Origin: Nitrospirota bacterium
GTDB taxonomy: Bacteria; Nitrospirota; UBA9217
Direction of reading: 5' to 3'
Length of the DNA stretch: 64,000 nt
Assembly: GCA_035516965.1 (NCBI GenBank)
Contig: DATIZR010000027.1
Coordinates: 1-64,000, forward strand
Program-made: the position numbers and the translations under genes
Notes under the pieces: generated by a model
What the model saw: the letters and a program-made list of their open reading frames with translations, nothing else
The model's database searches: none
Told to the model about the DNA's origin: nothing
Shown here: positions 9,511 through 17,545 of the stretch, in pieces
Numbering within the stretch: the first letter of the stretch is position 1
How the letters are laid out: the number at the start of each line of letters is the position of its first letter

Positions 9511-9930
9511 ATGAAAAGCTTTCGCAAGGAACTCTGGTTCAACGTGCCCGCGCGCAGGGGGTTCATCAACATCACGCTGCAGGTGGAGGACTGTCTTCGC
9601 GAGAGCGGCGTCGAGGAGGGTCTCGTCCTCGTGAACGCTATGCACATCACCGCGTCCGTCTTCATCAATGACGACGAACCCGGCCTGCGTCATGATTACG
9701 AGGCCTGGCTCGAACGGCTAGCCCCCCACGAGCCGGTTGCCCAATACCTACACAACCGGACCGGCGAGGACAACGGCGACGCCCACCTGAAGCGCCAGGT
9801 CATGGGTCGTGAGGCCATCGTGGCCGTCACGAAGGGCAGGCTCGACTTCGGCCCCTGGGAGCAGATCTTCTATGGAGAGTTCGACGGCATGCGCAAGAAG
9901 CGTGTGCTGGTGAAGATCATCGGGGAGTAG
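9511..9930 (+). CDS. yjbQ: YjbQ/UPF0047 family protein
   Basis: A 139-residue protein matching the YjbQ family in length and motifs: [12 protein letters not shown] and [15 protein letters not shown]. The conserved histidines and acidic residues line a metal or phosphate site in known structures; members have been reported to have weak thiamine-phosphate synthase activity, and the physiological role remains unclear. The ATG at 9511 gives the family length; the longer frame from 9472 would add a non-homologous extension. A strong terminator follows. Confidence 0.85.
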   Translation: MKSFRKELWFNVPARRGFINITLQVEDCLRESGVEEGLVLVNAMHITASVFINDDEPGLRHDYEAWLERLAPHEPVAQYLHNRTGEDNGDAHLKRQVMGREAIVAVTKGRLDFGPWEQIFYGEFDGMRKKRVLVKIIGE

Positions 9931-9945
9931 ACAGCCCGCCGGAAC

Positions 9946-9982
9946 AAAAAAAGCGCCCTCGGTCATGGAGAGCGCTTTTTTT
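9946..9982. terminator. Bidirectional terminator between yjbQ and ftsH
   Basis: AAAAAAAGCGC at 9946-9956 pairs with AGCGCTTTTTTT after a short loop, giving a symmetric hairpin with A and T tails. It ends both converging genes, yjbQ on plus and ftsH on minus. Confidence 0.85.
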
Positions 9983-10007
9983 GCGTCGGGTCACGAAGGT
10001 GGTGCGT

Positions 10008-11828
10008 CTATTCCTTTTTCTTCTCCGGCAGCCCGAGGAGTTTCCTGATCTCATCCCCCTCAATGGTCTCTTTGTCCAGGAGAGCCGCCGCAAGCTTCCG
10101 CAGGTTCTCCTGGTTGGCCGTCAGCATTTCGCGGACCTTCGCGTAAGCCCCGTCCACCAGCTTCTTCACTTCCTCGTCGATCTCGCGGGCCGTCTCCTCG
10201 CTGTACTCCCGGGAGCTCTGCGGAATGCCGATATCGAGGAACAGGGGCCTCCGCTCCCGTTCAAAGGTGAGGGGCCCGAATTTTTCGGTCATGCCGTACT
10301 CCGTGACCATTGTGCGCGCGATCAGGGCGGCCCGTTGGAGGTCGTTCTGGGCGCCGGTGGACACTTCGTGGAAGATGATCTCCTCGGCCACCCGTCCGCC
10401 GAGCATGACGCAGAGCTTGTCCTGCAGTTCGGTCTTGGTCATGAGGTACCGGTCCTCGGTCGGAAGCTGGAGCGTGTAGCCGAGGGCCGCGATGCCGCGC
10501 TGGACGATCGAGACCCGGTGCACCGGGTCGGTGGTCGGCAGCAGCTCCGCAACGAGCGTGTGACCGCACTCGTGGTAGGCGACGGTCTCCTTCTCCTTCT
10601 TGTTCATGACCCGCGTTTTCTTCTCGAGGCCGGTCATGACCCGGTCGATGGCTGCTTCGAAGTCCGTCATGTCCACTTCGGTCTTGCTCTTCCGGGCGGC
10701 CAGGAGCGCCGCTTCGTTCACGATGTTCGCCAGGTCGGCGCCGACGAATCCCGGCGTCCGGGCGGCGACAACGGCAATATCGACGTCCTTCGACAGCTTC
10801 ACGCCCCGGATGTGCACCTTGAGGATCTCCTCGCGGTCCTTGATGTTAGGCCGGTCGACGAGCACCTGCCGGTCGAACCGGCCGGGGCGGAGCAGCGCCG
10901 GGTCGAGGATCTCGGGCCGGTTCGTCGCCGCCATGATGATCACGCCCTTGCGCGCGTCAAAGCCGTCCATCTCGGCGAGGAGCTGGTTCAGGGTCTGCTC
11001 CCGCTCCTCATGGGTGCCGGCTATGCCGATGCCCCTGGCGCGGCCCAGAGCGTCGAGCTCATCGATGAAGATGATGCAGGGGGCCTTCTGGACCGCCTGC
11101 TGGAAGAGGTCGCGGACGCGCGACGCGCCTACACCGACGAACATCTCGACGAACTCGGACCCCGACAGGGAAAAGAAGGGGACCTTGGCCTCGCCGGCGA
11201 CCGCCCGGGAGAGGAGCGTTTTCCCGGTCCCGGGGGGCCCGACGAGCAGGACCCCTTTGGGAATGCGGCCCCCGAGCTTCGTGAACTTGTCGGGTCGACG
11301 GAGGAACTCGATGATCTCCATGAGTTCCTCCTTGGCCTCGTCCACGCCAGCCACGTCATTGAAGGTCACCTTCACGTCGCTCTCGCTGTAGATCTTGGCC
11401 CGCGACTTGCCGAAGCTCATAAAGGTCTCGCCCGGGCCGCCCGATGCCATGCGGCGGAACACAAAACTCCAGATGAGCATCAGTACGACGAGGGGGAGTA
11501 TCCAGGTCAGGAGGAAATCCCTGAGCCAATTGCCCGAGAGGTCGCCGCGGTAGGAAATGCCGGCGGCGGCGAGGCTCTTCACGAGGTCGGGATCATCCAC
11601 GCGCACGACAGTGAACGGCTTGTCCTTCTCTCCAGCCTTGTCCGCCGAGCGCACGCCCTTGATCGCGTCCTGGGAGATGACGACATCTTTCACCTTGTGT
11701 TCAGTCACTAGGGCCTTGAACGTGCTGTAGGGTATCTCTTCGGTACGGGGTTCCGAGAAGAGCCGGAACACACTGATGAACACGAGGAAGAGCATCACGT
11801 ACAGGAGTATCGGAGAGCCTTTTTTCAT
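10008..11828 (-). CDS. ftsH: ATP-dependent zinc metalloprotease FtsH
   Basis: A 606-residue membrane-anchored AAA protease for quality control of membrane and regulatory proteins. Two membrane segments (about residues 7-23 and 104-124) flank a small periplasmic domain. The AAA module has Walker A GPPGTGKT at 197-204, Walker [12 protein letters not shown] and the second region of homology [19 protein letters not shown]. The zinc site is H-E-C-G-H rather than the commoner H-E-A-G-H but still satisfies HEXXH, and the downstream N-D-L-Q-R-A supplies the third ligand. The ATG at 11828 has GAGGTG upstream; a longer frame reaching 12053 overlaps the next gene and is not used. Confidence 0.96.
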   Translation of the reverse strand: MKKGSPILLYVMLFLVFISVFRLFSEPRTEEIPYSTFKALVTEHKVKDVVISQDAIKGVRSADKAGEKDKPFTVVRVDDPDLVKSLAAAGISYRGDLSGNWLRDFLLTWILPLVVLMLIWSFVFRRMASGGPGETFMSFGKSRAKIYSESDVKVTFNDVAGVDEAKEELMEIIEFLRRPDKFTKLGGRIPKGVLLVGPPGTGKTLLSRAVAGEAKVPFFSLSGSEFVEMFVGVGASRVRDLFQQAVQKAPCIIFIDELDALGRARGIGIAGTHEEREQTLNQLLAEMDGFDARKGVIIMAATNRPEILDPALLRPGRFDRQVLVDRPNIKDREEILKVHIRGVKLSKDVDIAVVAARTPGFVGADLANIVNEAALLAARKSKTEVDMTDFEAAIDRVMTGLEKKTRVMNKKEKETVAYHECGHTLVAELLPTTDPVHRVSIVQRGIAALGYTLQLPTEDRYLMTKTELQDKLCVMLGGRVAEEIIFHEVSTGAQNDLQRAALIARTMVTEYGMTEKFGPLTFERERRPLFLDIGIPQSSREYSEETAREIDEEVKKLVDGAYAKVREMLTANQENLRKLAAALLDKETIEGDEIRKLLGLPEKKKE

Positions 11829-11877
11829 GCATGCACCTCGCGAGAGCCCGCCTCGGCAATTGCCCGGGCCTTGCCAG

Positions 11878-12381
11878 TCAGAATCCGTGATAGACTCCGA
11901 CGCCGACACCCACGGAGATTTGCGGACCCGTCCTCGGCTCCCACAGCAGGATCTGCCTGGCTGCCACGACAGGGTAGCGGTATTGCATCTCGCCGAGCGG
12001 TCGCACTTCTTGGCCAACGACCTCGCCGATGAGTGATATCCGCTTGCCGGCATGATACACCGCGGGGTCCAGATACTGTCCGGATTTCATGATAAACCGG
12101 CCTTCAGTGTCATCCGTCTCCTCGGGTCTTCCCCTGCGGTCGACGGGACGTTGGAGCACCTCGATGAACGTGCCTTGGGCCGTATTCCGGATGTCGACGA
12201 TGACTCCGCCCAGCATCAGCCATTTTCCCCGGTAATGGTCGGGATCGCGCTGCACGTCCCGGAATGCGGCGTCGGGGTCCACGCGGTCGAGTGCCTCCCG
12301 GGAAAAGGTGGGCGCGCATCCCGCGCAGAGCAGCAGCGCGGCGAACGCAGACAGGAACATTGTTCTTCTTTCCACTCTCAT
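11878..12381 (-). CDS. Slp-family outer-membrane lipoprotein 1
   Basis: A 167-residue lipoprotein with signal peptide and lipobox L-L-C-A-G-C (cysteine near residue 22), so it should be processed by signal peptidase II. The mature part has Slp-family features: D-P-D-A-A-F, W-L-M-L-G-G-V-I-V and the conserved Y-P-V-V near the end. Slp proteins are starvation- or stress-related outer-membrane lipoproteins of unknown mechanism. It is followed upstream by a diverged paralogue, so the two form a tandem pair. Confidence 0.8.
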   Translation of the reverse strand: MRVERRTMFLSAFAALLLCAGCAPTFSREALDRVDPDAAFRDVQRDPDHYRGKWLMLGGVIVDIRNTAQGTFIEVLQRPVDRRGRPEETDDTEGRFIMKSGQYLDPAVYHAGKRISLIGEVVGQEVRPLGEMQYRYPVVAARQILLWEPRTGPQISVGVGVGVYHGF

Positions 12382-12413
12382 GGCATGCCCCCGCTCCGTT
12401 GTCCCTATAAGCG

Positions 12414-12923
12414 TCAGTTGGAATAGCGAGGTGAGGCGTACGGATCGTAGAGCGGATCGAGATACTGGGGTCTGCTCCAGGCGCGTCCCGGCTCCGGCCA
12501 GAGCTTCAGCTCCTTCGCGAGAAGAAGGGGCCAGCTGCGGTCTCCGTCGTCGAGCCCTTTGTGCCGGCTCCCGTCGATGATCGCAGCGGCGGTGATCTCG
12601 CGGCCCGGACTGTAGAGCAGGGGGTCGAGGGACCCAGGATGGAGGAGGAGAAAACTGCCGCCGGACCGGTTCGTCCGCAGCGGCCTGCCCCAGGAGTCCA
12701 GGGAGTGCTGCGCCACTTCGATCATGGTGCCGTCCGTGGTGCGGATTGCTCCGGCGATCGTTCCGCCGAGAATGACGAGCGTACCCTTATGCTGCTCGGG
12801 AGCCGACTCGATCTGTTCGAAGGAAAGGGTCTTGTCAGCCTGTTTGACGAGTTCCGGGGAGATGGCGTAGGTGCATCCGGGGAGGAGGAGGGCGATAAGG
12901 GCCACTGGAACTATGTTATTCAT
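12414..12923 (-). CDS. Slp-family outer-membrane lipoprotein 2
   Basis: A 169-residue lipoprotein with lipobox L-L-P-G-C near residue 17. It shares the layout of its neighbour: G-T-L-V-I-L-G-G-T-I-A, T-M-I-E-V-A-Q and R-P-L motifs, then a C-terminal proline/tyrosine-rich tail (D-P-L-Y-D-P-Y-A). The pair probably arose by local duplication and is likely co-transcribed, this copy first. No partner outside the pair is suggested by the neighbourhood. Confidence 0.78.
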   Translation of the reverse strand: MNNIVPVALIALLLPGCTYAISPELVKQADKTLSFEQIESAPEQHKGTLVILGGTIAGAIRTTDGTMIEVAQHSLDSWGRPLRTNRSGGSFLLLHPGSLDPLLYSPGREITAAAIIDGSRHKGLDDGDRSWPLLLAKELKLWPEPGRAWSRPQYLDPLYDPYASPRYSN

Positions 12924-12981
12924 ATGCAGACTCCTTCTCCGACCCCGCCACGCCCGGGCATGATGCAGAGGACCTGCCGCT

Positions 12982-13251
12982 CTACGCCCCCGAATTCTCC
13001 CGGGATTCCGCTTCGATCTTCTTCCTGACCTTGTCTGGGACGTCGACCCCGCTCAGGTCAAAAGCCCCGAGTTCGCGGGCCAGGAGATTGATCTTCTCGC
13101 TGGTCTGGAGGTGTTTATTGATGATGATCCTGCGCGTTTCCATGACCCTGCAAGATCCGCCCTTTGATGTCTTGAGGTCGTCATAGGTCAGCTTGATGGA
13201 CAGGGCTTTCGCAACGAGTTCAAGATCCGCAAGCGTAATTTTCATGGCCAT
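12982..13251 (-). CDS. Small conserved-looking hypothetical protein
   Basis: An 89-residue protein, mostly helical by composition, with no signal peptide or membrane segment. It contains one cysteine in G-G-S-C-R-V followed by R-R-I-I-I-N-K-H-L and E-K-I-N-L-L-A-R-E-L. I do not recognise a named family and see no HEXXH or other catalytic motif. It lies between the lipoprotein pair and the 41-residue gene, all on the minus strand. Confidence 0.6.
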   Translation of the reverse strand: MAMKITLADLELVAKALSIKLTYDDLKTSKGGSCRVMETRRIIINKHLQTSEKINLLARELGAFDLSGVDVPDKVRKKIEAESRENSGA

Positions 13252-13350
13252 GACTTCTAGAGTAAGTATAGCAGAGAGCGATAGAGCAACACGCTGGTTC
13301 CTCGCTCCGGCGCCGTCACCGGCCCCTTGTCTCTGCTGGCGCGGGTCCGG

Positions 13351-13476
13351 TCAGGCTTCCTCTTTGTGGACCTCAAGGATGCTGACGACGTTCACGTTCG
13401 CGTCCTTGAGCGCCTTCTGCACATCGGCAAGCTTCGCGTCCTGCACCTTTAGAATGAAGTTTGTCTTCGTAGCCAT
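13351..13476 (-). CDS. 41-residue small protein, beta-alpha-beta-like
   Basis: A very short gene with a strong ribosome-binding site: GAGGAGG seven bases before the ATG at 13476, stop TGA at 13351-13353. The peptide begins MATKTNFILKVQDAK and ends ILEVHKEEA. The pattern strand-helix-strand (NFILKV, a lysine/alanine-rich helix, VNVVSILEV) resembles half of an ACT or ferredoxin-like fold and suggests it functions as an oligomer or a partner subunit. It lies below usual gene-calling cut-offs. The function is unknown. Confidence 0.65.
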   Translation of the reverse strand: MATKTNFILKVQDAKLADVQKALKDANVNVVSILEVHKEEA

Positions 13477-13868
13477 TTTTCGGCCTCCTCACTAATGATT
13501 AGAAAGCAATCAGCGTTCGATAAATTATCATAAAGGCGGCAGTCAAGTCAACTCCGAAAGGACGCAGGTGCTGCATCCACCGGTCTCTTGCAAAAGCGTC
13601 CACCAAGAGTGCCGGAATAAGCATTATCGGTACTGCGGGATGATTACGCTCACTCCGCAACGGGGCTGGTCAGGGCCCTCGCTCGCGTTGAAGATGCCTG
13701 CAGCGCGCACGTGTGCGCCATCTCGTGAAAATGCGCCGCGAAACGCGGACATTGAAAAAATTTCTCTTGCTATTTCATGCCAGACTGTATATACTTTTCC
13801 CCGAAACAGCACCTAATCTGCCTTTGGGCAGTTAGAATTTTTTAATTTTTTTAAAGGGAGGATTTTTT
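13477..13868. other. Intergenic region upstream of the HU gene
   Basis: About 390 bases with no supported gene. It holds the divergent upstream region of the 41-residue gene and the HU promoter described separately. Short frames in 13568-13816 on both strands lack ribosome-binding sites and similarity. Confidence 0.5.
13767..13795 (+). promoter_or_regulatory. Sigma-70-type promoter of the HU gene
   Basis: TTGCTA at 13767-13772 and TATACT at 13790-13795 with an ideal 17-base spacer. Transcription would start near 13802, giving a leader of about 67 bases that contains the strong AAAGGGAGGA ribosome-binding site. Confidence 0.65.
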
Positions 13869-14156
13869 ATGGCAAAAGCCATGACGAAGTCTCAGATTGC
13901 TGATTTTGTCGCGAAGAAGGCAGACATCAAGAAGAAGATGGCGGTACAGATCCTGGAAGACATTGCAACGCTCGCCTACAAGGAAGCCAAGAACTCCTTC
14001 ACGCTGCCAGGGCTCGGCAAGCTGGTGCTCGTTCAGCGCAAGGCCCGCATGGGCCGGAACCCTCAGACCGGCGAGGCGATCAAGATCCCGGCCAAGAAGG
14101 TCGTGAAGTTCCGCGTGGCAAAAGCCGCAAAGGAAGCCATTCTCGGCAAGAAATAA
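13869..14156 (+). CDS. HU-family nucleoid DNA-binding protein
   Basis: A 95-residue HU/IHF-type protein. The beta-arm with the R-M-G-R-N-P-Q-T-G-E segment and the I-P-A-K-K-V-V-K-F-R motif are intact, and the protein is lysine-rich throughout. It would bind and bend DNA as a dimer. The ATG follows AAAGGGAGGA, a strong ribosome-binding site, and the gene is bracketed by its own promoter and terminator, so it is monocistronic and probably highly expressed. Confidence 0.93.
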   Translation: MAKAMTKSQIADFVAKKADIKKKMAVQILEDIATLAYKEAKNSFTLPGLGKLVLVQRKARMGRNPQTGEAIKIPAKKVVKFRVAKAAKEAILGKK

Positions 14157-14180
14157 TCCCATCGTACCTGGTCTGACTCC

Positions 14181-14213
14181 AAAAGGCATTCCGGAACATC
14201 CGGAATGCCTTTT
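14181..14213 (+). terminator. Terminator of the HU gene
   Basis: AAAAGGCATTCCGG and CCGGAATGCCTTTT flank a short loop, forming a 14-pair hairpin with a T tail 24 bases after the HU stop. Confidence 0.85.
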
Positions 14214-14285
14214 GTTCTTCACCCGCATGCAGCAGTGACGAGGCTCGTGCGCGCCGCGGTTCACGGAGTTGGTTCCAAGCCTGCT

Positions 14286-14987
14286 ATGCATCTACTTCTT
14301 ATTCTTCTATATTCGCTGGGGCTCTACCGCCTGCGCTTTGTCCTGCCCGCGCTTCTCCTGCACGCCGTCCTCATCTCGGGCACGGCAATGATGTTCGGCA
14401 GGATACCGCTCATGGGCATGCGCGAAACGCTCGGTTTTCTCGCTTTCGCGATCGGCGCTCTCGCGCTGGTCCTGGGCTGGAACCGGAAGCGCGATCTCTT
14501 CACCTCTCTGTCCATGCCGCTTGTCATCCTGCTTCTGGCGGGCTCGTCGCTCTCCGCGCCCGTGGAGCACTCCCTGCCGCCGGTTCTCAAGACCATCTGG
14601 TTCGAGCTGCATGTTATCCTTTCCTTCGTGTCCTATGCATTGTTCGCCATCGGCGCAGTCTACGGCGTCCTTGCGCTCGCGGAGGACGAACCGGGCGCCG
14701 AGAAAAGCCAGTACAGCTGCCTGCTCCTGGGCTACGTTCTCTTCTCCACGGCGATGATCTTCGGCGGCATCTGGGCCTACCTCGCGTGGGGGACCTATTG
14801 GCTTTGGACGCCGAAGGAGCTCTGGACCACGATCGTGTGGCTCTTCTACGGCCTGTACCTGCATGCGCGGCTCGTGCGCGGCTGGACAGGGCCGAAGGTC
14901 ATCGGGATGGGCATCGCCGGGTTCATCATCGTCCTGTTCACGTACGCGGGTGTCGGGCTCTTGATGAAGAGTTCCCATGAGTTTTAA
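14286..14987 (+). CDS. ccsA: Cytochrome c assembly protein CcsA/ResC-like
   Basis: A 233-residue polytopic membrane protein of the system II (CcsA/ResC) heme-handling family, with about seven or eight hydrophobic segments. The WWD region reads W-G-T-Y-W-L-W-T-P-K-E, so the usual aspartate after W-x-W is threonine. Candidate heme-ligand histidines are in L-L-H-A-V, E-L-H-V-I and L-Y-L-H-A. The ATG at 14286 starts at the first membrane segment; the longer frame from 14205 would run through the HU terminator. It precedes the ResB partner gene. The start is not supported by a strong ribosome-binding site. Confidence 0.8.
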   Translation: MHLLLILLYSLGLYRLRFVLPALLLHAVLISGTAMMFGRIPLMGMRETLGFLAFAIGALALVLGWNRKRDLFTSLSMPLVILLLAGSSLSAPVEHSLPPVLKTIWFELHVILSFVSYALFAIGAVYGVLALAEDEPGAEKSQYSCLLLGYVLFSTAMIFGGIWAYLAWGTYWLWTPKELWTTIVWLFYGLYLHARLVRGWTGPKVIGMGIAGFIIVLFTYAGVGLLMKSSHEF

Positions 14988-15116
14988 GAAAAGAAGGCGG
15001 ACGTGGATTTGTTCGGGAAAAAACGGATACGGCAGGGCGGGAGCAGTGTTGAACAATTCATGCATCATCGATTCGCGGCTGCTCGCGGACACCTGCGTTC
15101 CGCATGAGCGGGAACC

Positions 15117-15833
15117 ATGAAGAACTTTTTTCTTTCGCTCAAGACAGCGGTCTGGACGCTCTTTGTCCTGATCTGCCTCTTCTTTATCGGCTCGGGCCTG
15201 ATGCCGGCGTACCGCGATGTGTTCGCTCCCCTGAACGACGACCTTCTTCTGAACTGGATCAAGGGTGCGGCTGCGGCGAACCCGTGGCAGACGTGGTGGT
15301 TCTTTGCATCCCTTGCAGGCCTGGTTGTGCTCACGATCAACACGATTGTCTGCAGCATCCAGGCAGTCTCGTTGCGATGGTCCCGCTCCGAATTCCTGCT
15401 CCGCATCTCGCCGCAGGTCATGCATGCGGGCTTCCTTCTCATCCTGCTCGCGCACCTGCTCAGCGCCGTCTCGGGGTACAAGCTCTCCGGCATGCTTCCC
15501 GAGGGAGGATTCGGCAGGCTCCCGGAGGACCGGGCAGTGCTCCTGCAGGAGGTCCGCGTAGAAACCGATGCAGCGGGATATATGACCGACTGGACAGCAT
15601 CGGTCTCCCTGTACGAGAAAGACCGACTCGTGAAGAGCGATGCCCTGCGTCCGAACAAGCCCGTCTTCTACCGGGGCGTCGGCGTCTACCTGAAGACCCT
15701 GAACTTCGACCGGGGGCCGGCCGCCTTCCTCATGATCGTGAAGGACCCGGGGGCGGTCTGGGCTCTGGCCGGCGGCCTGCTATTCATGCTTGGCTCGGTC
15801 ACCCTGCTTGCGCTGAAATGGAAAAAGGCGTAA
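15117..15833 (+). CDS. resB: ResB-like cytochrome c biogenesis protein
   Basis: A 238-residue protein with the ResB/CcsB layout in short form: an N-terminal K-T-A-V-W-T-L membrane segment (about residues 9-28), two more (about 60-82 and 100-120), a periplasmic domain, and a C-terminal membrane segment (about 212-233). The histidine in V-M-H-A-G-F near 102 is a likely heme ligand. With CcsA it would export heme and attach it to apocytochromes. At 238 residues it is much shorter than Gram-positive ResB (about 540), a form seen in other anaerobic lineages. Confidence 0.8.
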   Translation: MKNFFLSLKTAVWTLFVLICLFFIGSGLMPAYRDVFAPLNDDLLLNWIKGAAAANPWQTWWFFASLAGLVVLTINTIVCSIQAVSLRWSRSEFLLRISPQVMHAGFLLILLAHLLSAVSGYKLSGMLPEGGFGRLPEDRAVLLQEVRVETDAAGYMTDWTASVSLYEKDRLVKSDALRPNKPVFYRGVGVYLKTLNFDRGPAAFLMIVKDPGAVWALAGGLLFMLGSVTLLALKWKKA

Positions 15834-16011
15834 GGTTAGTTGTTGACGGGAAAGAACGGCAACGGATTCTGCTGCTGGGACGACGTCGATAACGCCATCT
15901 GTCGTGATAACTTTGGATCTAGCATGCGGTTTCTGACTCTACCCAAGCGGTGCATCCACCCGGGCATTCCTATCCCTTCGCGTGCATTCGCGGCAGGACC
16001 TAGGCCACTCC

Positions 16012-17049
16012 ATGAATAAGCGCGTACTCGTAGCCATGAGCGGCGGCGTGGACAGCTCCATCGCGGCGGCCCTGCTCAAGCAGCAGGGCATGTCCGTCGA
16101 GGGCGCGACCATGAAGCTGACCGCGGGGCTTTGCTGCGACATCAGCGCGGCCCAGGCAGTGTGTCAACATCTTGGCGTCCCACACCGCATGATCGACGCC
16201 CGGGACCGGTTCTCCGAGTCCGTGGTCCGGGACTTCATTTCCGAATACCGCCGGGGACGGACGCCGAATCCCTGCATCACGTGCAACGACCTCGTCAAAT
16301 TCCGGCTGCTGCTCGACTACGCCCGCTCACAGGGCTTTGACCATCTTGCCACCGGCCATTACGCGCGCATCGAGCAGGACCCAACTACTGCGCGGTATCT
16401 GCTGAAAAAGGGCATCGACCCGGACAAGGACCAGAGCTACTTCCTCTACCGTCTGAAACAGGAGCAGATGCGGCACATTCTCTTTCCGCTGGGAGGCATG
16501 CGCAAGGCGGATGTTCGAAGGCTCGCGGCCGGGCTCGCCCTTCCCGCGGCTGAACGGCCCGAGAGCCAGGAGATCTGCTTCGTCCCGGGCAATGACTATC
16601 GCTCGTTTCTCAAAGAGCATGCGCCTGAGACGCTCCGGCCGGGAGACATGGTCATGATTGATGGAAAGGTGGTCGGCAGGCATGACGGTGTTGCTTTCTT
16701 TACCGTCGGACAGCGGAGAAAGCTCGGTATAGCCGCGGGTGAACGGCTGTATGTCGTGAGCGTAGAGCCGGATACGAACAGGGTCGTGCTCGGAAAACCG
16801 TTCGAGCTCCAGGCCAGCGAGATGGCAGTAGCGAACCCCAATTTCGTCGCCGTTGATAAGCTTCATGAGCGCACGATTGTCACGGTCAAGATACGATACC
16901 GCTCGTCTTACGCGCCCGCTGTCATTGAACCGGCCGGTCCCGACAGGGTTCGCGTGGTGTTTGAACAGCCCGTTCCCGGCGTCTGCCCCGGCCAAGCCGC
17001 GGTCTTCTACGACAATGACATCGTCGTGGGCGGCGGCGTCATCGAGTAA
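16012..17049 (+). CDS. mnmA: tRNA-specific 2-thiouridylase MnmA
   Basis: A 345-residue tRNA-modifying enzyme that adds sulfur to U34 of Lys, Glu and Gln tRNAs. The PP-loop S-G-G-V-D-S-S is at residues 10-16. The catalytic cysteine lies in T-P-N-P-C-I-T-C-N (Cys91, with an additional Cys88) and the second in E-S-Q-E-I-C-F near residue 189. The F-F-T-V-G-Q-R-R-K-L-G-I motif in the central domain is conserved. The ATG at 16012 places the P-loop at the usual distance; the frame from 15982 adds an unsupported extension. Confidence 0.95.
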   Translation: MNKRVLVAMSGGVDSSIAAALLKQQGMSVEGATMKLTAGLCCDISAAQAVCQHLGVPHRMIDARDRFSESVVRDFISEYRRGRTPNPCITCNDLVKFRLLLDYARSQGFDHLATGHYARIEQDPTTARYLLKKGIDPDKDQSYFLYRLKQEQMRHILFPLGGMRKADVRRLAAGLALPAAERPESQEICFVPGNDYRSFLKEHAPETLRPGDMVMIDGKVVGRHDGVAFFTVGQRRKLGIAAGERLYVVSVEPDTNRVVLGKPFELQASEMAVANPNFVAVDKLHERTIVTVKIRYRSSYAPAVIEPAGPDRVRVVFEQPVPGVCPGQAAVFYDNDIVVGGGVIE

Positions 17050-17108
17050 ACGTCCTTTCCTGCGCGCCGCACATCATGCGGTCCGATCCTCACTACTGAT
17101 CTTTCTCC

Positions 17109-17137
17109 TTGCCCACCGTTATTCCCTATGATATATT
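17109..17137 (+). promoter_or_regulatory. Promoter of the tungstate locus
   Basis: TTGCCC at 17109-17114 and TATATT at 17132-17137 are 17 bases apart. Transcription would begin near 17144, about 50 bases before the ModE-like start. Confidence 0.55.
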
Positions 17138-17140
17138 ACG
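17117..17140. promoter_or_regulatory. Candidate ModE-type operator
   Basis: CGTTAT at 17117-17122 and ATTACG at 17135-17140 form an imperfect inverted repeat with a 12-base AT-rich centre, resembling the known ModE box (CGNTATAT...TATAACG). It covers the spacer and -10 element, which suits repression by the regulator encoded immediately downstream. Confidence 0.45.
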
Positions 17141-17194
17141 ACTATGCGGAACGCGCATCATCGCAGCAGCTGAAACGCGAAGCCCACGCCGGGG

Positions 17195-17545
17195 TTGCGC
17201 GGCCGCATCTGGATCGATGGGCCCGAAGGGACCTTCATCGGGTACGGACGGGTCGTCCTGCTCGAGCGCATCAGGGAGCAGGGGTCTATCACGAAGGCCG
17301 CAAAGTCAATGCAGATAGCGTATCGCCACGCCTGGGACCTGGTGGACTCCATGAACCGGCAGGCGAAGGAGCCCCTGGTGGAACTGGCCACGGGCGGCAA
17401 GGGCGGCGGCGCGCGGGCCACAAAAGAGGGTGAGCGCGCGATCAAACGGTTCCGGCGTTTCTATGATGATTTCCAGTCATTCCTGAAGCGGGAAGAAAAA
17501 AACTCCAGCCCTGACGGCTGGACAACAGAGGAGGCGCACCCATGA
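17195..17545 (+). CDS. ModE-type winged-helix regulator lacking an effector domain
   Basis: A 116-residue protein equal to the N-terminal DNA-binding domain of ModE: R-I-W-I-D-G-P-E-G-T-F-I-G-Y-G-R, then L-L-E-R-I-R-E-Q-G-S-I-T-K-A-A-K, then Y-R-H-A-W-D-L-V-D and a glycine-rich wing (G-G-K-G-G-G-A). No molybdate/tungstate-binding (TOBE) domain is present. The start is a TTG at 17195; an in-frame stop at 17171 rules out a much longer form. Its stop overlaps the start of the first TupA-like gene (ATGA), so translation is coupled. It likely controls the tungstate transporter downstream. Confidence 0.85.
   Translation: MRGRIWIDGPEGTFIGYGRVVLLERIREQGSITKAAKSMQIAYRHAWDLVDSMNRQAKEPLVELATGGKGGGARATKEGERAIKRFRRFYDDFQSFLKREEKNSSPDGWTTEEAHP

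Noticed and set aside
9981-11711. 576-codon open frame on the plus strand
   Set aside because: It is a shadow of ftsH, starting within the terminator, with low-complexity composition and no domain.
11829-12053. 75-residue N-terminal extension of FtsH
   Set aside because: It overlaps the Slp gene, lacks homology, and the ATG at 11828 has a good ribosome-binding site directly before the first membrane segment.
14205-14285. Longer N-terminus for the CcsA gene
   Set aside because: This start lies in the stem of the HU terminator and the added residues are not hydrophobic or conserved.
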